Shown here one piece after another: positions 6,057 through 11,275 of a DNA stretch of 11,275 nucleotides. The first letter of the stretch is position 1, and each line of letters starts with the position of its first letter. The notes beneath the pieces are model-generated. The model made no database searches and was not told where the DNA came from. It saw only the letters and a program-made list of their open reading frames with translations. The stretch is from an uncultured Spirochaetia bacterium (GTDB lineage Bacteria > Spirochaetota > UBA4802 > JAGODF01): positions 1 through 11,275 of the forward strand of contig CALCJG010000193.1 of NCBI GenBank assembly GCA_937967705.1. The letters are read 5' to 3'. Position numbers and translations under genes: made by a program.

Positions 6057-6715
6057 ATGCTAATGAATTGATGTACCGGATCATTGATAGTCAGGATTAT
6101 ATCCTGTTATCCCTTTTCTGGGTGATGTTCTGTGTGTTGCACAGTCTGCTCATCACACCCTCCGTTATGGCTTTTTTTCGCAGCCGCACAGGGAGGTTTT
6201 TCCGCTATTATCGGGCAGCGTACAATCTCATAGCCCTTATCACACTCATCCTGGTTCTGATATATAGCCAATCCGTCGACAGCCCTGTTATTTTTCAATG
6301 GGAGGAATACAGGATGCTTCAGATCAGCCTCATTATCCTGGCAACGGGGATTTTCCTCGCAGGTGGCTGGTATTACAACTGGCAGGAGTTCTGGGGGATT
6401 CTGCAAATCAAACTGAATAATAAACTTACAGGTGATACGCCTGTTCGCCCAAAACTCGTAACAAAGGGTCTGCTGGGAGTGGTCCGGCATCCCCTTTATC
6501 TGGGAGTACTCATTTTTCTATGGCCTCACGAACTGTCGGTAAAGTCCCTGATCATCAATACCATACTCTCCCTCTATATCATTGAAGGAACTATACTGGA
6601 GGAACAGAAGCTTGTTGCAGAATATGGGGACATCTATCGGGATTACCAGAAAAGGGTATCCATGCTTTTCCCGTTGAAATGGATCGAGTCCATCTTTTCG
6701 AGATCAGGAGTTTAG
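6053..6715 (+). CDS. Isoprenylcysteine-methyltransferase (ICMT)/NnrU-like membrane protein
   Basis: This 220-residue protein has about five hydrophobic segments (16-41, 56-72, 88-104, 150-158, 165-180). The C-terminal half has the hallmark of the ICMT/PEMT/NnrU superfamily: KGLLGVVRHPLYLGVLIFLW (138-157), then EEQKLVAEYGDIYRDYQKRV (183-202) and a terminal FP. In characterised relatives these blocks bind SAM and place the membrane substrate. Eukaryotic ICMT methylates prenyl-cysteine; most bacterial members have unknown substrates, lipids or small hydrophobic molecules being likely. SD AGGAGG lies eight bases before the ATG, inside the end of the upstream gene, so translation is coupled. Whether it is an active methyltransferase is not shown. 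Confidence 0.78.
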   Translation: MNANELMYRIIDSQDYILLSLFWVMFCVLHSLLITPSVMAFFRSRTGRFFRYYRAAYNLIALITLILVLIYSQSVDSPVIFQWEEYRMLQISLIILATGIFLAGGWYYNWQEFWGILQIKLNNKLTGDTPVRPKLVTKGLLGVVRHPLYLGVLIFLWPHELSVKSLIINTILSLYIIEGTILEEQKLVAEYGDIYRDYQKRVSMLFPLKWIESIFSRSGV

Positions 6716-6781
6716 GTGGTTCCCCGTGAAAGCTGCATGTTTTTGGATAACAATCATTTGAAAATCTACAGGAGGTTTATC

Positions 6782-7051
6782 GTGAAAAACAAACAAGGTC
6801 AAAGTGCATTAATCTGCTGCGCTCCTCTCGCCCTAAGCCGCAGAAACCGGGGCATGACGGCAGGATTTCTCATCCTGGTTGCCGGGTTATTCTGGCTGGG
6901 CCTGAAGGCCGGTTGGATTCCATTCGTTTTCGGTTACTATACAGCTCCCGGCTTTCTTATTGTACTGGGACTCCTTTTTATTCTCAAAGCCATAATATCT
7001 ACCTCCAATGCCAGTACAAGACCCTTGACAAAGGGGGATTCTGATTCTTAA
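6782..7051 (+). CDS. Small two-helix membrane protein, unknown
   Basis: The product has 89 residues. I take the GTG at 6782 as the start because AGGAGG (6770-6775) ends six bases before it; the frame stays open upstream to about 6716, but without an SD. A short polar N-terminus with a CCAP motif (about 13-16) precedes two predicted membrane helices, MTAGFLILVAGLFWLGLKAG and APGFLIVLGLLFILKAI, separated by a short WIPFVFGYY loop. The C-terminal tail is polar. It resembles generic small DUF membrane proteins, but I cannot name a family. It is 66 bases after the methyltransferase-like gene and probably in the same transcript. Confidence 0.6.
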   Translation: MKNKQGQSALICCAPLALSRRNRGMTAGFLILVAGLFWLGLKAGWIPFVFGYYTAPGFLIVLGLLFILKAIISTSNASTRPLTKGDSDS

Positions 7052-7058
7052 ATAACCC

Positions 7059-8168
7059 ATGATCAGGTATATCAGGGCCCTCTTTCATCAACGCCTCAAC
7101 CGTTTTGTGGCAGAGGTCTGGCTGCTCGAAGGGGGCGAACAGGTAAAGGTCCATGTCCCCAATACCGGCCGCCTAGCAGAGCTCCTCATCCCGGGGAGGG
7201 AGGTCTTTCTCTCGCCTTCCGGAGGAAAATACCCTTTCAGCCTCAAGGGAGTCCTTTACAGGGGCAACCCCGTCTTCATCGACGCCGTTGCCAGCAACGG
7301 CCTTTTTGCTGATTTCCTGAAATCCGGGGCAGTACCAGGCATGGAAGATTATCGCCTGATCAGGAGGGAACCGGCTCTGGGAAATCACCGCTTCGACTTT
7401 CTTTTGGAGGAAGCTTCTTCAGGAAGGGAACTCCTTGCGGAGATCAAATCCTGCACGCTCTGCCACAGGGGAGTCTCCGCATTTCCTGATGCCCCCACGC
7501 TCCGTGGAACCGAACATGTCCGTCTCCTTGCGGGAACAGGACGGGGTCTATTGATCTTTCTCCTCATGCACGGGGATGCGGAGCTGTTCGTCCCCAACTT
7601 TCATACCGATTTTCCTTTCTACTCGACCCTCAATGAGGCAAGGGAAAGACTGGACATCCGAGCCTTACGGACCCTCTACAGAGGAGACGGCCGTCCCTAC
7701 GCTCTTGAGCCCGTTCCGATTCATTTTCCGGAGATTGAGCCCACAGGATGTTATCTCCTTCTCCTGGAAAACGATAAAAACCGTATTCTCAATGTAGGCG
7801 CCCTGGGGGAGATTTTTTTCAAAGCCGGATACTACAGCTATACCGGATCGGGCCGGGGGAACCTCTTCGCCCGAATCCGACATCACCGGACGGTCTCCCG
7901 CAGGCCGCACTGGCACATGGATTACATCAAATCTGCGATGCGGATCAGGGCCGACCTGCCCATAGTGACGGAGGAGAATATCGAGTGCCGCCTGGCGGAA
8001 GGCATGACCGGCCTCGGGGGAGAAGCCGTTTCGGGCTTTGGGGCTTCGGACTGCCGCTGCTCCGCTCATCTCCACTACTTCAAGGAAGACCCGATATCCC
8101 GGACGGAATTCTGGGACCTGATCCTGGAACACCGCTTCGGCCGTTTTCGAGGGACTTATACCGCTTAG
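7059..8168 (+). CDS. sfsA: SfsA nuclease fused to a DUF123 GIY-YIG domain
   Basis: The product has 369 residues; E. coli SfsA has about 234. Residues 1-225 are a complete SfsA. An N-terminal OB-like part includes HVPNTGRL (32-39). The PD-(D/E)XK core follows: RFDF with D113, then EIKS with E128 and K130, then FPDAPTLRGTEH (142-153). Residues 229-342 match DUF123, a GIY-YIG-type domain: GCYLLLL, the paired motif GYYSYTGSG (257-265), ARIRHH with R273, PHWHMDYI, then an E-C-R-L-A-E helix and a C-rich segment DCRCSAHLHYF. SfsA was first described as a sugar-fermentation stimulator, and its homologues are DNA/RNA nucleases. The fusion joins two different nuclease folds in one polypeptide, pointing to a nucleic-acid processing role. 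The ATG at 7059 lacks a nearby SD (AAGGGGGA is over 20 bases away), so coupling to the upstream gene eight bases before is likely. Confidence 0.88.
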   Translation: MIRYIRALFHQRLNRFVAEVWLLEGGEQVKVHVPNTGRLAELLIPGREVFLSPSGGKYPFSLKGVLYRGNPVFIDAVASNGLFADFLKSGAVPGMEDYRLIRREPALGNHRFDFLLEEASSGRELLAEIKSCTLCHRGVSAFPDAPTLRGTEHVRLLAGTGRGLLIFLLMHGDAELFVPNFHTDFPFYSTLNEARERLDIRALRTLYRGDGRPYALEPVPIHFPEIEPTGCYLLLLENDKNRILNVGALGEIFFKAGYYSYTGSGRGNLFARIRHHRTVSRRPHWHMDYIKSAMRIRADLPIVTEENIECRLAEGMTGLGGEAVSGFGASDCRCSAHLHYFKEDPISRTEFWDLILEHRFGRFRGTYTA

Positions 8169-9706
8169 AAAAACACCTTTTTAAAGAGAAAGAACCCCGT
8201 CAGCATCAGCACGAGGATCAGCAACATATAGACCTTGTTCCGGTCCTCGATCTCGATGTTCTGCTCCAGCAGAATATAGAAATGCGAGGAGAGCGTGGCC
8301 ACGAAGGAGACCATGGAACCGTATAGGATGACGGAGATCATCATGAGAGTAGATCCCAGGATCACCCCCCCCACCTGATGAGAAAACAGTAGCTCTCCGA
8401 GAAAAGAACGGAAGATCTTGAGATCCGCCCCGATGAGCCCGATATCCGTAACCCTCTGGAAGCTGAAGGGGATGGCGGAGAAGACCCGGCTGACGCTCTC
8501 GTCCAGGATGTTCCTCGATAGTTTCACTGTAAGGGAAAAGGCGGTTATGTGCAGGGAATAGATCATTGAAAAGAGCATCATACTGAGGATCACCATGATG
8601 GGTATGATGAAGATCAGGTTGAGCGAGTGGCGACGCACGAAATCCAGGAAGATTCGGATGCTCGCAATCACCCCGGGCTGATAACGGGCAATGAGGGGCG
8701 GGTAGAACCATATCCCCACAATCCCGAAAATCATGATGAAAAGGGTAATCACATAGACCGGGAAAAAGAGCAGCGAGTAGAGTACGGGGCCGATTAGCGG
8801 AATCTTCCCGAAGAGGAGCAGAAAGACATTGGCAAAGACGAGTAGGAGTATATTCACCAATATTAGGGGCCCGCTGTTTTTCATCACAAAACTGGAGAAA
8901 CTGCTTCGGCTCTTCGGATCGCCGAAAAGGAGTTTCTGAAAATTCAGCCTCGATATCAGGGATGAAACGAGGAAAAAGAGGAACAGGAAAAGAACGGCAG
9001 GCAGGAAATGGAAAACCGTCATAAAATAAAAGTTGGATCTCACCGTTTCCTGATCCATAAAGGCCTTTTCGATTCCAGCTGCCAGAAAAACGAGAAGGAA
9101 ATAGAGGGCGACCCCAATACAGGATACGATGATCCTCTCAAGGGAAAAGGCCGCCGCTCCCACGGAAAGGACCTCCCTCAGGGTCAACCTCTGGGAGGCA
9201 TGCTGTTCCCTGGGAAGCAAAGGCTGCTCATTCATGGGAGGCGGTTCCTTTTGGGGAACCGGTGACGGGGCCCTTTCCTTCTTCGGTTCCTTGTCCCGGG
9301 AGGCTTTTGGTGGACTGGGGGCCTTCTTCTCTCGCTGGAAAAGCTGTTGAATGCTTTTCCAAATCCCCACACCTTTTGGGGCCTCCTCCCCTTTTGCCTC
9401 CTTTTTAGGAGTCATCGGTAGTTCCTTCTTCAGCGGAGTCTTTTCCCGTATCACATTTTCCCGGGCCTCGCCGATTCTGGGAAAATCCACCAGAAACTCT
9501 TTGGAGCATCTCTGGCACTTGAGGGAGTATTTTTCGCTTTTAACCGCTGAGAAGGTGATGGAGTAGGATATCCCGCACTGGGGGCAAAAGGTTATCTTGA
9601 TGTATTTTCCGCACTGTTTGCAGGTCAATATGGAATGCTTCAGTTTCTCTATCTCCTGAAGCGACAAAAAGTACCGGGAAGTGCAGTTGGAACAGATTAT
9701 TTGCAT
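8165..9706 (-). CDS. Zinc-ribbon multi-pass membrane protein, unknown
   Basis: The product has 513 residues. The N-terminus has four CxxC knuckles, at 5-8, 29-32, 41-44 and 64-67. The first two form an MJ0042-like ribbon and the other two a second ribbon. A Lys/Glu/Pro-rich, low-complexity linker spans about 80-175. The C-terminal part has roughly seven hydrophobic segments (about 191-212, 228-250, 279-300, 306-337, 362-385, 443-470, 492-510). The layout suggests a cytoplasmic zinc-binding sensor or protein-interaction head on an inner-membrane body. I know of no named function. Its stop overlaps the sfsA stop by four bases, convergently. The linker composition argues against catalysis in that region. 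The architecture is clear; the function is unknown. Confidence 0.75.
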   Translation of the reverse strand: MQIICSNCTSRYFLSLQEIEKLKHSILTCKQCGKYIKITFCPQCGISYSITFSAVKSEKYSLKCQRCSKEFLVDFPRIGEARENVIREKTPLKKELPMTPKKEAKGEEAPKGVGIWKSIQQLFQREKKAPSPPKASRDKEPKKERAPSPVPQKEPPPMNEQPLLPREQHASQRLTLREVLSVGAAAFSLERIIVSCIGVALYFLLVFLAAGIEKAFMDQETVRSNFYFMTVFHFLPAVLFLFLFFLVSSLISRLNFQKLLFGDPKSRSSFSSFVMKNSGPLILVNILLLVFANVFLLLFGKIPLIGPVLYSLLFFPVYVITLFIMIFGIVGIWFYPPLIARYQPGVIASIRIFLDFVRRHSLNLIFIIPIMVILSMMLFSMIYSLHITAFSLTVKLSRNILDESVSRVFSAIPFSFQRVTDIGLIGADLKIFRSFLGELLFSHQVGGVILGSTLMMISVILYGSMVSFVATLSSHFYILLEQNIEIEDRNKVYMLLILVLMLTGFFLFKKVFF

Positions 9707-9711
9707 TCTGG

Positions 9712-9717
9712 ATTATA
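9712..9717 (-). promoter_or_regulatory. -10 element five bases before the zinc-ribbon ATG
   Basis: On the minus strand a perfect TATAAT (9717-9712) ends five bases before the ATG at 9706. Transcription from it would start at or next to the A of the ATG, giving a leaderless message; consistent with this, no well-placed SD is present. The -35 hexamer at 17 bases is poor, so this is only a candidate. Confidence 0.3.
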
Positions 9718-9854
9718 CGCCTCTCGGTTAAAATCGGATCATGGCCCGGTGCTGTTATACTTTTCGTCATATGTCCCCGGAAACCAAAGGACCGGAGCAA
9801 TGATTTTTTCATTTATCTCCCGGGGCCAACAGGAATGATATTACCAATTATTTA

Positions 9855-9883
9855 TTGACCTCTACCCTGCCGCAAATTAGTCT
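9855..9883 (+). promoter_or_regulatory. Candidate promoter for the TPR gene
   Basis: TTGACC (9855-9860) is followed after 17 bases by TAGTCT (9878-9883). The -35 is good; the -10 keeps only the first, second and last consensus bases. It lies just upstream of the tandem repeat. Confidence 0.3.
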
Positions 9884-9905
9884 CTTTTTATTATCCTGTA
9901 CCGGG

Positions 9906-9945
9906 CATAATTGATCGATAATTAACATAATTGATCGATAATTAA
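9906..9945 (+). repeat. Perfect 20-bp tandem duplication
   Basis: The unit beginning CATAATTGATCG and ending ATAATTAA occurs twice without a gap (9906-9925 and 9926-9945). It is AT-rich with an ATCGAT core and AATT on both sides. It lies between the TPR promoter candidate and the gene, so it could be a two-copy operator or a slippage-prone minisatellite. Confidence 0.7.
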
Positions 9946-10041
9946 ATGGAAGAAAACGTCTATCCCGCGATTCGTTCGGGGGATATGGACATACCGGCTT
10001 TTCGCCGGGAAAAGGCAACTGAAAAACGCAGGCGGTCGTCA

Positions 10042-11275
10042 ATGAAAAAAAGATACCTCTATCTCGCTCTTCTCCTCATACCCATCTTTGCCTCTCTATC
10101 CCTGGGACAAAACGATTTTATCTACTACCTTCAGAAGGGGCAGAAGAGCAGCCGTCCCGACGATAGAATCATCTATCTTACCAAGGCACTGGAACTCTGG
10201 CGGGAAACTGACGGTCTGCAGACCAGGGTCTCCGCTTACAACATGAGGGGCAACTCCTATTCCGACAAGGGGCTCTATAGAAAGGCCATCGGTGATTACT
10301 CCGAGGCGATCAAACTCAATCCCCGCTACGTCATGGCTTACAACAATCGCGCCATTGCCTACCGGGAGATTGGCAAAACCTCCCAGGCCATCGCCGATTA
10401 CGATAAAGCCGTTGAGATCGACGCCGGATTCGACACCGCCTATTACAATCGGGGGATTGCCCATCACGTCTCTGGAGCCTATAAAAAAGCCGTCACCGAT
10501 TATACCAGAACCGTTGAACTTAATCCTCAGAATTATCTGGCCTTCAACAACCGGGGGGTTGCCTACCATTACCTCGGAAATTACCGAAAGGCCATCGAGG
10601 ATTACGACCGGGCCCTGAAAATCAACCCCGGCTATGAACGGGCCTTCCTCAACCGGGGTATCGCTCACCGCCGGCGGAAGGAATACAACCGGGCCATAGG
10701 GGATTTCAACAGGGCCATTAAAATCAACCCGCGCAATCAGAGCGCTTACATCCTCCGGGGTAACACCCTGAGAGAAAAAAAGGATTATAACCGCGCCATA
10801 AAGGACTACTCCACCGCCATCGAAATTAATCCTGACAACGAGGTGGCCTACATTGAGCGGGGCAGCACTCAGAGGGAGAAGGGGGATTATAATAAAGCCA
10901 TCACCGACTTCGATACGGCCGTGAAGATCAATCCCAAAAACGAGACGACGTTTATACACCGGGGCAAGACCTACAGGGAGATAGGCATGTTCGACAAGGC
11001 CATCGTGGACTTCGACGAGGCCATCAGGGTCCATCCGGGATGCTCCCTGGCCTTCTACTACCGGGGCGACGCCTACAAGGACAAGGGGGAATACGGGCGG
11101 GCCCTTAAAGACTACAACCGGGCCATACAGTGCGATCCCACGGACGCCAATGCCTTTTTCAACAGGGCCAATGTTCTTAGCGAGAAGGGGGAATACGCCA
11201 GGGCTATTAAGGATTACACCCGAACCCTGAAGATCAACCCTAATCTGGCGGAGGCCTACAATAACCGGGGCATTC
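10042..11275 (+). CDS. Exported TPR-repeat protein (3' end beyond window)
   Basis: The frame is open from the ATG at 10042 to the last base, giving 411 codons so far and no stop. I chose this ATG because an AGGCGG at 10030-10035 is well placed and a signal peptide follows directly: MKKRYLYLALLLIPIFASLSLGQ, with probable cleavage near residue 22. After a linker, tetratricopeptide repeats begin at about residue 66. Ten full 34-residue units are visible, and an eleventh begins at the edge. Typical units read AYNNRGIAYREIG...AIxDYxxAIKINP, with the conserved A-Y/F, R-G, Y/F and A-I pattern; position 8 of most units is hydrophobic as expected. TPR solenoids hold protein partners; an exported one would act in the periplasm or at the outer membrane. 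The partner is unknown. Repeats 5-7 and 9-10 look most alike, suggesting recent duplication. Confidence 0.9.
   Translation, partial: MKKRYLYLALLLIPIFASLSLGQNDFIYYLQKGQKSSRPDDRIIYLTKALELWRETDGLQTRVSAYNMRGNSYSDKGLYRKAIGDYSEAIKLNPRYVMAYNNRAIAYREIGKTSQAIADYDKAVEIDAGFDTAYYNRGIAHHVSGAYKKAVTDYTRTVELNPQNYLAFNNRGVAYHYLGNYRKAIEDYDRALKINPGYERAFLNRGIAHRRRKEYNRAIGDFNRAIKINPRNQSAYILRGNTLREKKDYNRAIKDYSTAIEINPDNEVAYIERGSTQREKGDYNKAITDFDTAVKINPKNETTFIHRGKTYREIGMFDKAIVDFDEAIRVHPGCSLAFYYRGDAYKDKGEYGRALKDYNRAIQCDPTDANAFFNRANVLSEKGEYARAIKDYTRTLKINPNLAEAYNNRGI

Larger units (their letters stand above)
9707..10041. other. Divergent intergenic region
   Basis: This stretch of about 335 bases separates the minus-strand zinc-ribbon gene from the plus-strand TPR gene. 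It holds a TATAAT next to the minus-strand ATG, a weak plus-strand promoter candidate near 9855, a perfect 20-bp tandem duplication, and two alternative small hairpins at 9994-10014. The TPR frame is also open back to an ATG at 9946, which would add 32 residues rich in Arg and Lys before the signal peptide. No other convincing gene or RNA was seen. Confidence 0.5.

Noticed and set aside
7665..8132. Minus-strand ORF inside sfsA
   Set aside because: It lies opposite the conserved SfsA and GIY-YIG coding sequence and has no motif of its own.
8181..8711. Minus-strand ORF of 176 codons overlapping the zinc-ribbon gene in another frame
   Set aside because: Its translation is His/Pro/Arg-rich with no motif, while the alternative frame encodes well-formed membrane helices.
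10096..11034. Long minus-strand ORF of 312 codons
   Set aside because: It is the mirror of the TPR repeats: the periodic codons keep the opposite frame open and its translation is itself a 34-residue periodic, low-information sequence. The plus strand has a signal peptide and proper TPR motifs.
1..11275. CRISPR array, tRNA or rRNA genes
   Set aside because: No regularly spaced direct repeats with unique spacers, no tRNA-like cloverleaf and no rRNA-like stretch were seen; the only periodic sequences are the TPR codons, the TTCTG phasing and the 20-bp duplication.

Overview
The window is ordinary bacterial chromosome: dense genes, Shine-Dalgarno (SD) sites, short operons, and no rRNA, tRNA, CRISPR array or complete insertion sequence that I can see. 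The host is probably an anaerobic or metal-exposed Gram-negative-type bacterium. Clues are a ferredoxin-fused flavoprotein, an arsenite methyltransferase, a lipoprotein with a loose spirochaete-like lipobox, a YihG-type acyltransferase, an SfsA-GIY-YIG fusion and long TPR and zinc-ribbon membrane proteins. The mix, and the flavour of the transposase-like remnant, make me lean towards Spirochaetota, with Desulfobacterota as the alternative. This is inference from memory of families, not a search.

Layout. (1) 1-878: the 3' part of a GltD-like FAD/NAD(P) oxidoreductase carrying a C-terminal 2[4Fe-4S] ferredoxin domain. (2) 904-1318: a 16-bp palindrome followed on the minus strand by a shortened REP-associated (RAYT/Y1) transposase-like ORF that has lost its HUH histidines. 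(3) 1405-3327: a well-formed promoter drives a compact cassette: a Cys-rich AbrB/SpoVT-fold protein, arsenite methyltransferase ArsM, and an ECF sigma factor with a Cys/His-rich tail. (4) 3355-4778, minus strand: a YihG-like acyltransferase overlapping a small lipoprotein gene. (5) 4998-5786: an exported SUMF1/formylglycine-enzyme-like protein without the usual active-site cysteines. (6) 5871-7051: a tiny Cys-rich protein, an isoprenylcysteine-methyltransferase/NnrU-like membrane protein and a two-helix membrane protein, probably co-transcribed. (7) 7059-8168: SfsA fused to a DUF123 GIY-YIG domain, meeting tail to tail with a minus-strand zinc-ribbon multi-pass membrane protein (8165-9706). 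(8) 9707-10041: a divergent intergenic region with a perfect 20-bp tandem duplication. (9) 10042 to the right edge: an exported TPR-repeat protein, open at the window end.

How it may work together. The clearest functional unit is 1489-3327. ArsM should methylate As(III), while the two flanking proteins are DNA-binding or transcriptional and each carries clustered cysteines. That suggests a self-contained metalloid-responsive circuit without an ArsR repressor or anti-sigma factor in view. The other genes look like envelope, lipid and housekeeping functions whose partners cannot be deduced from this window. Nothing here is an obvious large novel defence or mobile system; the interest lies in the ArsM cassette, the RAYT remnant with its palindrome, and several small Cys-rich proteins.
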